Below, piece after piece: positions 1 through 12,230 of a DNA stretch of 64,000 nucleotides (positions are counted from its first letter, which is position 1; each line of letters starts with the position of its first letter). Both the position numbers and the translations under genes were made by a program. Origin of the DNA: Gambelia wislizenii (taxonomy: Eukaryota > Chordata > Lepidosauria > Squamata > Crotaphytidae); NCBI GenBank assembly GCA_030847615.1, contig JAUMIR010000001.1, forward strand, positions 179,323,001 to 179,387,000, given 5' to 3'. Under the pieces are notes generated by a model. It had not been told where the DNA came from and searched no databases. It saw only the letters and a program-made list of their open reading frames with translations.

Positions 1-812
1 TATCTAATCTTTCTGTCTTACTCTGCTATAGCTTTGTATGATTCTTAGGCATGTGTGTTGTATATGTGAGTTCACTTTGTGTTAATTCCAACAAAAATAT
101 TTATTTCACTTTAACTGGGGTGCTCTCTACAGTTAGTACTGGTGTACATAGGTGAAACGATCCTCAAAGTTGCCCACCTTTTGCAGGCTTCTGTTTCAGC
201 TAATAATTCCCCCAGATAATAACAGATGTTGGCATCATGGGATTGGGCTCTAAAGCACTCCACACCTCTTAGGGTAACAAGTAAAGAAGTAAAGGGGAAA
301 AGCAAAGGAAAATACAGGTTAAAATAAAAATCTCAATAAACATGACCTGAAAAAATAAATAAAAACACAGGCACACAATAATGAAAGAAATAGACATAAT
401 CAAACCAATTAAAACCCTAATTTAGCACAAGAGCAGCTTATATACAAAAGGCCTATTGTATGGTGTCATAGGTGAGGAAATGTACATCAGTACAAATGGG
501 ATGCAGTATATGAACTGAAACAGAAGATATGGGGTGAAGAAGAAAAGAGAAGGGACTGAAAAATAATTTACATTTGGCAAAGAAATAGAATGCAGAACAA
601 AGAGAGAACATAACTCAAATCCTTTCTTTACGTTTTCTTCGACTTATCTCTTCGTATTTTTTTTTTTGTAGTTACATATATATTTATATTCAACCTTTCC
701 TCCAACAAGCTCAAATCAGCATCTCTGGCTTTCTTCCTCCTTGTTGTATCCACACCTCAACCCTGTGAGGTAAGTCAGCAAAAAGATAATGGCTGACTGA
801 AAAGTCAGTTCA
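1..812. other. No gene seen
   Basis: AT-rich sequence with short T- and A-runs (for example 658-668). No repeat family or exon recognised. Confidence 0.6.
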
Positions 813-1283
813 GGCTCATCTCCTCGTATCCTGGCTGTGGAGGTGGCCTGTTCTTCCCCCACTACCTAAAGAAAATGGGCCATAGTCCATACAAGAGTGC
901 TGGCCTGTTGCTGCCACCACCATCACCACAATTTTTCATACTCTGCCAGGTCCGGGCTGCTGGCTGCTCCATGTGACAATCCCCTTGCATGTGACCCGCC
1001 TTGTGCAACCAGCAGCAGCTGTGAGGGCCAGCCTGCCAGGACCAGCTCCTGTGGAAATATGGGGCCCAATCCATCTTGTACCAGTGGAAATGCATTAAAC
1101 TGGGTATTTTTTAAAAAAAAATCAATAAAGGGTCCTATCCCAGCTTGTCCCTGTTCTAGCCCCATATGTGCCTCAGGATGGTGAGGGGCACCAGGTGCAG
1201 ATTGGGGCAAAAGTCTTGCATCATCTGGACTGCAAGGCTCTGGAACAAGGACAAGCTAGAGTATTTGACCAGTGTAGACAATC
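813..1283 (+). mobile_element. Second MITE family, eroded copy
   Basis: Left end GGCTCATCTCCTCG and right end ACCAGTGTAGACAATCC resemble the 14496 ends. Shared interior: TGGCCTGTTCTTCCCCC, ATGTGACAATCCCCTTGCATG, TAAACTGGGTATTTTTTAAA, TCATCTGGACTGCAAGGCTCT. Same orientation as the 14496 copy. Confidence 0.65.
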
Positions 1284-1301
1284 CCCCAGTGAACTTCTTT
1301 G

Positions 1302-1502
1302 GAGTGCTGACACACTGCAGAAAGAATGTAGTTTGATATTGCTTCAACTGCTGTGAGATTTGTAGTTTTGTGACGTATTTAGCCTTCTCTGTCAGAGAGC
1401 ACTGATGCCACAACAAACTGCAAATCCCAAGATTCCATAGGATGGGGCAAAGATAGTTGAAGCAGTATCTAACTGCATTATTTCTGCAGTGTGTCAGTGC
1501 CC
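1302..1502. mobile_element. Short foldback MITE, about 200 bp
   Basis: Inverted termini TGCTGACACACTGCAGAAAG and the complement of TTTCTGCAGTGTGTCAGTGC, continuing inward (AATGTAGTTTGATATTGCTTCAACTG against AGTTGAAGCAGTATCTAACTGCATTA). The middle has 'GAGATTTGTAGTTTTGTGA' opposite 'CAACAAACTGCAAATCCCAAGATTCC'. It abuts the element ending at 1283. No clear target duplication; hAT-like by appearance only. Confidence 0.65.
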
Positions 1503-2158
1503 TTGGCTTCATGGGGACCACAACCTAGGTCTTCCATGTCCAAGTCTAACACTCCAGTCACTAGCAAATAAAGGGCTCATTATTCTTCCCATATCTTAAT
1601 CTATGGCTTTACATTAGACATGATACAGGGCTCCTCCAGATGTGGCAAATGTGTTGGGAGGATGTAGTGTTTGCTTTTTTCAAGTTTAAAAAAAAATCAG
1701 AAAAAAGTTTCTGTTATCCTGGACTATTTTCAGCAGTTCCTGACACCAGAAGCAGCAGCTTAACAGTGGATGGATAGTGGATTAGAACACCAGTGAAATC
1801 ATATTTTTGCACTGTAACACCACAACTCTAAGCGGGGGAGGGGATATTTTTTAAAAGATAGAAGAATATTTGCTCTTCAAATCATAGGATCGCCTCATCA
1901 AACCATGCTGCTGGCCTTAGAAAGAGCCCAAGAGTGGGGATTCAAGAAATCGCTACAACTGGAAAAAAATGGCAAAACCCAAGGATCTGTCTTGCAAAAA
2001 CTCATGCTTCTTTAGACCAGTCTACACTGTTTTAGCTCACGGTGTCTATTTCAGTCTCATTCAAGCTTGTGCATCAGGTCACCTGTATTCCTTTTAATTG
2101 CTAACAATATTACTACTATAAATACCTTTCTTCTTGGCTGATCTAGTTTTCGAGAAAG
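1503..2158. other. No gene seen
   Basis: Anonymous AT-rich spacer between transposons; no open frame of note. Confidence 0.6.
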
Positions 2159-2698
2159 GGCATGTCTATATGGACAATTTACTCTGCCTTCCCCCCATCG
2201 TGGAGCCCTGCAACCCAAACAATGCAGGGCTCTTGCCCTGTTTCACCTCTGGGCAGTCCTGATGCCACTCAAGGCAAAGCTGGGGGGAAGCTGGAGTAAA
2301 GGCTTTTAAAGCTTTTTTTAAAAACTGGGGAAACCCACATGATGTGGGGAAACCCAAGGGGAATGTGGGATTTGTACCTGCACGCTGATGAACATCACCA
2401 GCAGCTGCCACCATTGCTGGTATCACTCTGCAGCCAGAAAGGAAATCCCCAGCATGTGATCAAGGCCCCCTGCATGCAACCAGTCTTCATCACATGCTGA
2501 GGCCTCCTAGGTAAGAGATTGCAATGTGTGGCAGTGGGGGAGGCACCTGCTGATACCAGCCAGCCACATGATACCATGTGTGTGCAGACTCCTGCCTGTT
2601 TCATCATGGTAATGGGAAGAGCGGGTAGCCCCAAGGCCAGAATACACCAGCCAGAAGGCAGCCCAAAGAGCCTTGACAAGCCCGAAGAGCCTCTTGCC
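2159..2698 (-). mobile_element. Second MITE family, reverse-oriented copy
   Basis: Begins GGCATGTCTATATGGAC and carries, in reverse, the family's GCAGGGCTCTTGCCCTGTTT and CAGCATGTGATCAAGGC segments. The far end near 2698 is degraded and approximate. Confidence 0.6.
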
Positions 2699-3417
2699 TA
2701 CAGGGTTACAAATAAAGATATTATTTAAACTTCACCTAAAATTTTACTACTATATCTGAATATGCATATTGCATTGGAAACAAGGGAAATATGAACACCA
2801 TCACATCATCCATTCTGGCTATGACAGGATATTTTTGAGCCTCCTATATCATCTAACCTAATCACATTGAAAGGGGCATGCGATGAATATATACCATGAT
2901 TAATTAGAAGGAAAATACTCAAAGTTAATTTCTGAAAATATGGTATCTCCTCTTATAATATATCTTTTCTAATAATATGACTCTTAATTGCCATGTAGAA
3001 TTGCTTTGTGTATGTTAATAACTGCACTTCAACAGAGAGAAACAATATAGTAACGGAATTGCATAAAGATGGTCATCAATCTGGTATAGTCAATAATTCT
3101 AATTTGTGGGAACTGGAAACAAGAAAGGGTAAGCATAGAGATCAGAAGCCCAGTATTATCTGTTAGATACAGGATAATGTTCAACAAGATGAATCATTGC
3201 CCCTTCATTGGTTGTATATCTGACTGGTGTAAAAATGAATCAAGTCATTTCTACTTTACACATGGAAGTCTAGATGATGATGATGATGTTGATGATGAAG
3301 ATGATGATGAAGATTTTATTCATTTATATCATGTCTTTCTCCCACCAGTGGGACCAAAGCTGGCTGACAGCATTTTTACAACAATACAAGTTAAAAACAA
3401 TACAAAAGTAAAAATTA
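2699..3417. other. No gene seen
   Basis: AT-rich spacer containing only the GAT microsatellite at 3270-3315. Confidence 0.6.
3270..3315 (+). repeat. (GAT)n microsatellite
   Basis: Imperfect GAT/GAA run. Acidic residues in frames across it are an artefact. Confidence 0.85.
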
Positions 3418-5112
3418 CAGTGGGCCCTCGGTATCTGTGGGTTTGATATCTGTGGATTTGAGCAACTGCAGATTGAGCCTCACAGCAGCAGAAGGAAGAG
3501 GAGTGGACCTTGTGCATCACCACAGCCTCGGCTCCCCCACCATTCCTTGGCCAGCAGAAGCCTGTTCTTTCTCCTCCTCCTCCTCCTCCTGTGTGTTGTG
3601 AGTCCTTGTTTCACACAGGTAACTGGCAGTAGCATCTAATACTCCTTTCCTCAGTTTCCTCCATGCTCCAGTTTCCCCATGCTTTTGCATGCCTCCTCCC
3701 ATTGCCCTCACCTACTAACAGCCTGAGTATGCTCAATGCCACCACCACACCCTCATCCTGTGTGCAAGTGGTGGCTCCAGGTGGAGACACTTCCGTGAAG
3801 GCAGCAGCAGAGGGTCAGGGCTTTGCCATCACTTCCTTCATGCCCCCTAGCTGCTGCTCTTGCCTGGGGTAGCTTTCCAGAGCTGCCACTTCCTCCACAG
3901 CTTCATGCTCCCCAGCCCAGGTGAAAGAGACACATGTGGCATGCAGGAGGAGGAAGCAGACGAGCAGAATCCATGCTCGGCCACCACCTCAGCTGCCCCA
4001 CTGGCACTTGGCCTGCAGAGCCTGCTCCTTCTCTTCTTCCTTCTCCTGCAAGCCATGTGTGTCTCTTTTACCTGGGCTGGGGCATAAAACTTGAGGCAGA
4101 AGCAGCTGTGGCCTCCATGGCTGTTAGCAGATGGGGGGGGGGGTGAAGCATGGACTCAGTTTCCTCAGTGCTTCAGTTCCTCCCTCCTCCCTCACCTGCC
4201 TCCCTCCCCAACCTTGCCTGCTAACTGAGTTGCAGAGGCCACTGCCACTTCTGCCTCAGCCTTGAGTTCCCCAGCCTGGGTAAGAGAGGAACCTAAGGTT
4301 TGCAGGAGAACAAAGAAGCTGGAGAGCAGAATCTGCGCTGCACCACCACCTCGGATGCCCTACTGGACCTCGTCCTGTGAGGCCTGCTCCTCTGCAACTC
4401 AGTTAGCAGGCGATAGTGGAGAGAGGTGGGGAGGGAGGAACTGAAGCATGGAGGAAACTGAGGCAAGGATGGTCCATGCTTCAGTTCCCCACCCCACCCT
4501 CGACTGTTAAGTCATGGAGACCACTACCACTTCTGCCTCAGTCTTCACGCCTTAGCCTGGGTTTGCAGGAGGAGGAAGAAAAGGAGCAGGCCTCTGCAGG
4601 TTGGGTGCAAGCAGGGCAGCTGAGGTGGTGGAGCAGCACGGAGTCTGCTTCTCTGCTTCTTCCTCCTCTTTCATGCTGTGTGTGTCTGTTTTGCCCAGGT
4701 TGGGACGCATGAAGCTGTGGCAGAAGTGGCAGCTTTGGCAAGCTGACCCACATGAAAGCAGCAGCTAGGGGACATGGAGGAAGTGATTGCAAAGCCCTGG
4801 CCCTCTGTCACTGCCTTAATGGTGGTGTCTCCACCTGGGGCCACCGTTTGTGCACAGGAGGAGTGGTGGCCATGGCATTGGGTAGAGTTGGGCACCTTGC
4901 TGTGAAGAAGCAACTCCAGTGGAGCAGTGGTGGCCTCTGCCACCCAGTTACCAGGCAAGGGTGGGGGTGGATAAATCATGGAGGAAACTGAAGCATGGAG
5001 GGTGGCCCAATTAGCAGGCAGTGGGGAGGAACAGCTAACTTGAATATCCATGCTTTTTTTGTTATCTGCAGGAGGCCTAGAACCAAACCCCTGTGGATAC
5101 CAAGGCCCACTG
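3418..5112. mobile_element. Mariner/pogo-like nonautonomous element, 1695 bp, TA target
   Basis: Termini CAGTGGGCCCTCGGTATC and the complement of GTGGATACCAAGGCCCACTG form inverted repeats, each bordered by TA. The CT/AG-rich interior is built from a repeated module (CATGCTTCAGTTCCTCC...CACTTCTGCCTCAGCCTT...CCCAGCCTGGG with a GGAGGAGGAAG block) in both orientations, seen near 3650, 3900, 4150, 4450 and 4700-4990. Open frames are by-products of this composition. No transposase was recognised. Confidence 0.75.
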
Positions 5113-5759
5113 TACTGAAATCCTTCTGTAATCTCTCCTTCTGTAATCATGCTTCTCCAAATTTTGCAATATGGTTGTTACTTTGAGCAACTGTTTAATG
5201 TATGTACTACTAGTACAACAAAAACAATAACCATATTAAAGTGCTTGCAGAGATTATTAGGAAACTATGAGCATACAAATGCAAATATTAGTGAAAATAA
5301 CTAATGCATTATATTAGGGAGAATTGCTTTCAGATAGATATAGATATATATGCAAAACTTAATACAAAAATGAGTACCTCAGAGAAACTAAGTACTCTAT
5401 GCAGCAGCAAGGTGAAATGAATTTAACACTGCAAAAGGGGCAAGGCTAATAGGAAAGCAAAATTGATGAGCATGGGGGGAGCAAGGGAGTACTCCCCACC
5501 GGAATCTATATATCTCTTTTGATGTATACAGATAAATATACACTCATGTACACAGCAAAGATTTGGATCTTTAAGACCATTCCTTTTGAGAGTCTGCACA
5601 GATTTTGAGGAGAGCTCTGGGCCAGCAGGAATGAAGGAATGCTTATTCTGTTTCAATGATGCAGCTTTTGCACATTTTATAAAATTTGGACACCCCAATT
5701 ACAATGATAACTATACCTGGTGGAATATATATTTGCATAGGTAAGATCTTAGTTCTGTT

Positions 5760-6039
5760 ATGGCTTTAAAGTAATGGGCTTTCTTGGAATAGCCTCTGGG
5801 CTTTTTACGGGGGAAGGGAGGGGGAGGAGAGATCTCACCTACCCCCTTCCTTCCACCAGGAGGGCTCCAGTGATGGTGGGTGCAATGGCAGAGTGAAGGG
5901 GAAGGGAGGGGAAGAAGAGATCTCCAGTGGCAGCAGCGGGGTAGTGGTGGTGGGTTGGTTCCAGCATTCGCTATTATCCGTGTATTTCAGTAACTGTGGG
6001 GAAGCAGAACCAATCCCCGCAGATACGGGGGTGCTACTG
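5760..6039 (-). mobile_element. Mariner/pogo-like fragment
   Basis: The right end reads AATCCCCGCAGATACGGGGG then TGCTACTG followed by TA, the same kind of terminus as the 3418 element. The left terminus is not found, so the start is approximate; GA-rich sequence fills the interior. Confidence 0.5.
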
Positions 6040-7199
6040 TATCTGATATCTGGATATCTGTTAAGCATTTACCAAGAACATTTAATGCCCCCTTTTGATG
6101 AAGAGATGCTCAGATATACAGTTTTCAGATTTTTTTTTTCCTAATGAGGATGCTGAACTATGTATGTGCTGAAGGGTTATGTTGAAGTATCATAGCAATG
6201 TTTATTCTTTGTAAATTAATTATTGTAGTCCATGTTTCTGTATACATCTATAATTTCAGGTTTGGATAGAAACAGATTAAATAAATATTCACAATCCAAA
6301 CCATGTACTTCTTTTCTTAACTTAATTCTATCTGGGGAATGCAGACAAGCAATCCCACTTGACTTTACTCAAGTTAGACAGTAAACATGGATACCTTACC
6401 TCATATAAAACATTGCAAGATTGATCATGTACCCTAGAAGAAATATCATTAGTGCTAATCATTTCTGTATCTGTTAATCTCCACAGTGCAATTATCTTTT
6501 GTAGTGCAGTTTGAAATAGTAAACAGTTACTTTTTAACAATTAAAATGAACTTTTACCAAAGGTAAAGTGGGTTAAGGGATAGAAGCATTAAGGCTTGTA
6601 AATTTCAAACAATATTGACTGAAAAGCACATTTGTGCTTAAGATAATTCTCAACTGAGTCATTTCTCAGAGAATTCTCCAAATAAAATTCAACCTGAGGC
6701 AGTGGGATGTTTGTTTATGATTATTGGAAGGTTGCCTGCTGAACCACAGCTTGGCTATATTGCTGGAGATTAATGGTCGAATGATAATCTAGTTACTGTG
6801 CAAGCAAAAGTGATAATTATATGTTTTGAAGGAGGATAGAATTATACTGACACAATTGCTCATTATACACTACATGATGGCCTTAAATTGTTAATATACA
6901 TATGCAACCTAATGCTTTTGACTGTTGCTAAACAGCACCAACAATGTACATGCCCTCCTTCTACAGTGCAGAAATGTTGTCGTAGAGCACCCTTTGTACC
7001 ACTTGCTATATTTTACCTTTCACATGCATGTCTGGCAGTATGGAGCCTCTTTCTGTGTACTCCAAGCCAGAGCTACAGGGACATGCCTGGGTTTACCATA
7101 GCCATATGATTATGGAGGCCAATCATGTACTCTTTCCCCGGGAAGCATGCAAATAGCCTTGCAGACATTCTCCTGTTAATGCAGTGTGGGCTCATATGG
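6040..7199. other. No gene seen
   Basis: Anonymous AT-rich DNA; short frames only. Nothing recognised between 6042 and the SINE at 7200. The spacer at 5113-5760 is similar. Confidence 0.6.
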
Positions 7200-7497
7200 C
7201 ATTTTATTTATTTTATTTATTTATTAGAGTATTTATACCCCACTCTTCAGTCACAAAGGCTCTCAGAGTAGCTTACAAATTGTTTTAGCAATAGAACTTA
7301 CACAACCACACCGCTAAAGCACAAGGCACTCTCTGAGCAGTTTATAATGTGTTAGCTATTCCCCCCAACAAGCTGGGTACTCACTTTACCGACCTATGGA
7401 AGGATGGAAGGCTGAGTCAACCTTGGAGCCCTGTAGGATTGAACTCACAAAGTTGTGGCTGCAGTGCCACCATTTAGCCACTGTGTACCAGGGACAC
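7200..7497 (-). mobile_element. tRNA-derived SINE with an AATA tail
   Basis: On the minus strand it starts with a tRNA-like head (GTGGCTAAATGGTGGCACTG, GAGTTCAATCCTACAGG), continues AGGTTGACTCAGCCTTCC and GAGAGTGCCTTGTGCTTTAG, and ends GGTATAAATACTCTAATAAATAAATA. The tail resembles an L2-type LINE 3' end, a usual partnership for SINE mobilisation. Confidence 0.75.
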
Positions 7498-7867
7498 GCC
7501 TGGGCATGTGTATGAACAGTGATTGTGTCTAGCACTTTTCATTAAAAATAACAGTAGCTCTTGTAAATTTTAACTTTGACTATTTTGGTGCACTGAATTA
7601 TGTAAACATTTCAACATCACTCATATCAATTATGCTAGAAGATTTTTTAAAATTTATTTGAGAGTATATGACATGGTAGAAATGGACAAACTTACCTGGT
7701 TACTAAAAGGGAAAAGCAAAGAAAAAAATCAACAAGATTGGCAAACATTGTCTGAGCACTTGAAAAAGTCTTGGGGTGATTTTGCTATCATTGAATTTAA
7801 GGAGTGAAAGATAATGATGATATTAAAAGATGGGGAAAATGTATAACATTTCAATAACAGACACAAT

Positions 7868-7935
7868 TATATATATTTAAAATAATATATAATATTATTT
7901 TAAATATTATATATATATATAGAGAGAAAGAGAAT
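7868..7935 (+). repeat. AT-rich microsatellite
   Basis: Alternating TATATA and TAATAT blocks ending in an AG-rich run; short local foldbacks (TAAAATAATATATAATATTATTTTA). Confidence 0.85.
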
Positions 7936-8087
7936 GTGAACATGTGTAAATAATTTCTCAAGTATTATAATCAAATGGTATACTGGCAAATAATATGGTA
8001 AGCAAATGTGTAAGCCATTAATAAATTACGTTTGATGTAGTAAGGGGATGATACCTAAAAGCTATATGGTGGGAAACTAGACATTAA

Positions 8088-8729
8088 GGAGATTTTCAGA
8101 TGGGTTCTAAAACCCTATTTCTGTCTCACTACACCCACTCCTGCTCCAATCCCATCCCTGTTACAGAATAAAATAAAAATTTTCAGACACCTGCCTGGTA
8201 GTGAGACAGAGACTGCTCCCCTTCCCCTTGGCAGCACAGGAGTAAATACAGCCATTGTAAAGCTGCATTTATGACCTGGCAACCAAATCCTGTCCATTCT
8301 TGCAAGAGAACAATCATGCAGGAAATATAAAAATTAAAACCCAACCAAATGTAAAAAAAGAAAACCAAGCCCCAAAACACACTATAAAAACTGCAAGTAA
8401 CCCGGGGGAAGGGAGGGTGTCATTTACCTCCTCATCCTGATTGCACCCAGAAGTCTTTGGGAGGGACCTCCCACGATGGCTGGCATTGCGCCAGCATAAC
8501 AGGATAGAAATGGGGTGCCGTTCAGACCACCCATGATTCCATGACAGAAACCTAATGGATGGTCCATTAATGACTTTTCCCCGTGAATAATAATAATTAA
8601 AAAAATGGAGACATTATGGGGAGATCACAGGGGCAGCATGGGATGGGGACGACGTCATCTAAAAAGGAAAACCTTTCCTGATCCTGTTCTGTGCCTTCCA
8701 TGGATTTTTAATCCCATCATAATAATCTG
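8088..8729. mobile_element. DNA transposon remnant, about 640 bp
   Basis: Left end GGAGATTTTCAGATGGG after TAA (8085-8087). The right end is eroded (CCCATCATAATAATCTG). Internal segments CATTTACCTCCTCATCCTGATTGCACCCAGAAGT and GATTCCATGACAGAAAC are also found in the element at 25089, and a GACGACGTCATCT motif lies near the right end. Confidence 0.7.
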
Positions 8730-9600
8730 TTTATAGTAGAATAACCATGGAAATTGTGATATAAGGAGATTTTGTCAATTTATTACAAATATGGCACAGG
8801 GACTGTTGGGTAGGAGGTCAAATGAATGTGTAGTTATGGATGGGGAGATGATAGATAGGATGGAAATGTAGTATGCGAGAAGGTATGTGAAAGTGTTAAG
8901 AAAGTGAAAGTGAAGAAGAAAAGAGTTAGCATATAAGAGAAAAGGAGGAGGAGGAAAGACAGACAGAAAGATGGAATGAATTTGTTGTAAGGTAAAGGTC
9001 ATGAGATGGTAGTTAGAAGGAAGGAGAGAGAAGAGTATAATATGGGAATCAATGTTTTAAGGAAAAGAATTTTTTTTAAAAAAATATAAATGTATGTCTA
9101 TGAGAGTATTTGGCATACATAAGACTATCTATGCTAATAAAAAGATTTAATAAAAATATTTTATTTTATTATATCTGACAGATTGAACAATATTTGATAG
9201 ATTGAACAATCATTTTGTTTGTGTGGGTGGCACCTAGTATGGACATGGGTGGCCAGGAGCTACCGATGTAAGTGCACATACAGTACATCCACATAGTCAC
9301 ATGTGCACGAATGGACACATGCACACACACACATTCTTAGAGTTCACACACATTTCCCCAACTCCCATCTCAGCACACATACACATAATCCTAATTTCCC
9401 CACATCTCAATACATAGTACAAGGAAAGTTTAACCCCATCCTCACATCTGAGATTGAAGGAGACCTGGGAGTGCATGGTGTCTGCGGAGTTACTAAGGCT
9501 GGTGTCACCCCCTCTCCATGATGTTGTCACCTGGTGCAGTTTGGCCTCTCCACACACCCCTAGTGCTACACTGAGTGGTGGTGAAAACCCACATCAACAT
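8730..9600. other. Purine-rich and CA-rich spacer, no gene
   Basis: A GA-rich stretch (about 8870-9040) and a CA-rich stretch (9296-9400). The duplicated GATTGAACAAT lies near 9181-9211. Confidence 0.6.
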
Positions 9601-10630
9601 TCACCGAGCAAGCTACACTAAGGTTCCGTAATCCCGGAAGAATTTGTGTCGATCCCTGGCAGTTTACACATACATCGGGTCAGGTACGTGTTTTTTGGAA
9701 GGGGGGCCACCTTTTATTCCTCAACCTGCGGGACTTCCAGTCCTGCGGTTTTGCCGGTTTTTAAAAAAGTCACTGGAGGATTCGGAAAATCGGAAATTTA
9801 AACAGCCTGGGACAAAATATCTTGATACTAGGGGATGACCGGAAATGGTGACTGGGGGCGGGCTTAGAGATCAGCGACCAGAAAAAGAGGGGCCAGTCAC
9901 CTGTTCAACAGATCCAGCCTCACCAGCCGAAAACAAAGGCATCCCTTCCAGCTGCACGAAGGTTGATGTGTGTGTGCGTGCGCGCGTGTACTCAATCACC
10001 TTTTTAAATGGATTTCTACACTGCAAACCCTTCAGCTTTAGCTTTTCCTCAACTGCATGTTACAGAGAGATCGTGGTGGGCAGAGTGTCGCCCATTCATC
10101 CCCTGCCTTGATCACTGCCAGGGTCTGAATGGGCACAGTAAAATATTCAAGCCTCTGAGCGAAAGAACACCCTTTAATTCCCCCTCTCTGTGTCTGTGTC
10201 TTTCAAAACGCCTGTCTGTAGCTGGCTTGAAACCTAAACTCTGCAGCTAAATCTCTGCTGTAAGGGTTAACATTTTAAAGAGGCAAGGGGAAACCCAAGC
10301 GGCTTGATTTCAAAAGGAAAGCACTCGGCTTGATTTCAAATGGAAAGCACTCGTTTGTTCCTGCATCTGAGTGAAAGGTCTCCTTTATGCCACTGCTTGA
10401 AGGGTTAACATTTTAAAGAAGCAAGGGGAATACCAAACCTCTGCCCCCCTCTCTTTCGCCCCCAGCCAGCCAATAGCATCGCTCGTGGCGCGGAACTCTA
10501 AAGGAAGTGTGTCACCGAGGTTGTGAAAACACGAGTAATTGCATCCTTGATTGGCTGCCAACCCCCCCAAAAAACAAAACAAAACAAAACAAAAACACCC
10601 TGAAACCTAAAAAAAACCCAAAAAACAAAA
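9600..10630. promoter_or_regulatory. Isolated CpG-containing region with paired CCAAT motifs (candidate regulatory)
   Basis: This stretch is clearly richer in CpG than its surroundings (for example TCGGGTCAGGTACG, GTGCGTGCGCGCG, CATCGCTCGTGGCGCGG). It has CCAAT at 10470-10474 and an inverted ATTGG at 10550-10554, about 80 bp apart, with a CT-rich block between 10440 and 10465. No coding exon is recognised. It may be an enhancer, a promoter of a noncoding RNA, or an unknown repeat; function is inference only. Confidence 0.35.
10264..10430 (+). repeat. Nested direct repeats in a CpG-containing island
   Basis: GGGTTAACATTTTAAAGAGG at 10264 is repeated near 10401 (period about 137), and GGCTTGATTTCAAAAGGAAA at 10300 is repeated at 10328 (28-bp unit, GCACTC ending). 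Confidence 0.8.
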
Positions 10631-10851
10631 ACCTGGAACTTTGGACGTGTAAATATCAATCATTGCTGCCACCACCACCCCAGTATTATCCACTATGATC
10701 ATTCATTTGCTACTAGCTGTGAAGAAACAGCAACATGAAAAAGCACAATTGCTGGAGGAATCAGAGAGACTGTCACTTCTTCCACCCTCACTGATCCAGT
10801 AGATCCATTAGCAACTAATGTAAGCCATGCTATTATGGAATAGCAGCCTTA

Positions 10852-11200
10852 GGACTTTTTCGGACGCATGAAAAGTAACGCAAGCAGCATCGCCAGGTTG
10901 CGACGCTGCTGCGCAAGAGGGCGTCCGTTTTGGACGACGCTCCTCCCAGTGGTACTGTTGCAGTACCGCTGGGACATTTGAGTGTGATTTTTTTCATTCC
11001 CAGAGTCATATTTTACTCGCGATCACTGATTGCGAGTAAAATATGACGCTGGGCAGGAAAAAAATCACGCTCAAATGTCCCAGTGGTACTGCAACAGTAC
11101 CACTGGGAGGAGCGTCGTCCGAAACGGACGCCCTCTTGCGCAGCAGCGTCGCAACCTGGCGACGCTGCTTGCGTTACTTTTCATGCGTCCGAAAAAGTCC
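10852..11200. mobile_element. Foldback MITE, 349 bp, TSD TTA
   Basis: The two halves are almost exact reverse complements, from GGACTTTTTCGGACGCATG to CATGCGTCCGAAAAAGTCC, flanked by TTA on both sides (10849-10851, 11201-11203). The few mismatches suggest it is the youngest of these elements in the window. Centre: CATATTTTACTCGCG...GCGAGTAAAATATG. Its terminal and inner GGACG motifs match the other copies. CpG-rich against an AT-rich background. No coding capacity. Confidence 0.9.
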
Positions 11201-11203
11201 TTA

Positions 11204-12230
11204 GAAAAATAAGGTATTTCTACTACCACTCAGCTGATGAGCTGGCTTCTGAGAAAAGTGAGTGGGGACCTGACTAGAAGGGACCCAAGGCCAAAGGTAG
11301 CCTATGTGCACAGGTTGTACACCCCTATTTCATAAAGTTCTGTTCACACAACAACAGCAAAAGGCTCACATTTTAACATATAACTAATGTGGAAGAGGTA
11401 AGAGTGGTTAGGGTATGACAGATAGTTTCAAAGTAGGGAGGAGTGTGGGGAGAGAAGCCTGTTCAAGCCAATGTGGACTACCAGTTTCTGGAGAGAGGCA
11501 AGAAAGCAAAACTGGAGAAAATCACAATGCTTTGATTACCTATAGGTTGAAATGAGACCTAAGTACCCTGGGATGCAAGTGTAGGTTCCTGAATATGTTG
11601 AATACAAAGAAAGGAAAGGATGGGGGAAAGCTTACAGCAAATTTTGTGAACCACTGTTGAGATACTGGATCATACAATTCTGAGTGGGTAGGATGATAAC
11701 TCATCTTCGCCTCCTAACAGTAGGAACTTGGACTTCTTTCTAACTAGTCATTTTGTGAGTTTATCAAATAGGTGTTGGTTTGTCTTTTATAAGAATCTAG
11801 GTGATTCATCCTTGCTATGGGAGATATACCACAGAGCAAAATGGACTTCCCATAGATTATCTGACCTGAACTGGCAAAAAACGTCAGTTTTCCCCTCATA
11901 TAACACAAAGTGAGCTTATGGAAGTGTGGAAAGAACTGAATGCTACTGTCTCATATGCTTCAAGTAAAGGTCTTCAAACTAGCTGTCTTCCCCTCCAGTG
12001 GAACCTGTGATCCCACATTACTTTCAAGTGACTGCAGTTGATCCTTAATGAATGTCTGAACCACTCTTCCTTCAGGGCAACCCCCTTTCTCCCAACATAT
12101 CAGAGTTCTCTTTGTAACACAGACTACTGATGTTTCTTTTTGTCATTCCTGTCTTTTCTGTGTCTTCTTTGTAGCCTGTGATTGGAGGAAGTTTTTGGAA
12201 AGTGTTTTGGGGTTTTTTTTGGGGGGGGGA
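11204..12230. other. No gene seen
   Basis: Anonymous sequence, ending in a T/G homopolymer run just before the CR1 at 12231. Confidence 0.6.

Noticed and set aside
3270..3315. Acidic Asp/Glu-rich coding segment
   Set aside because: Simple GAT/GAA microsatellite inside a chance frame.
4671..5150. Minus-strand frame of 159 codons
   Set aside because: Lies in the repeated GA/CT-rich interior of the TA-flanked element and crosses its right end; no domain.
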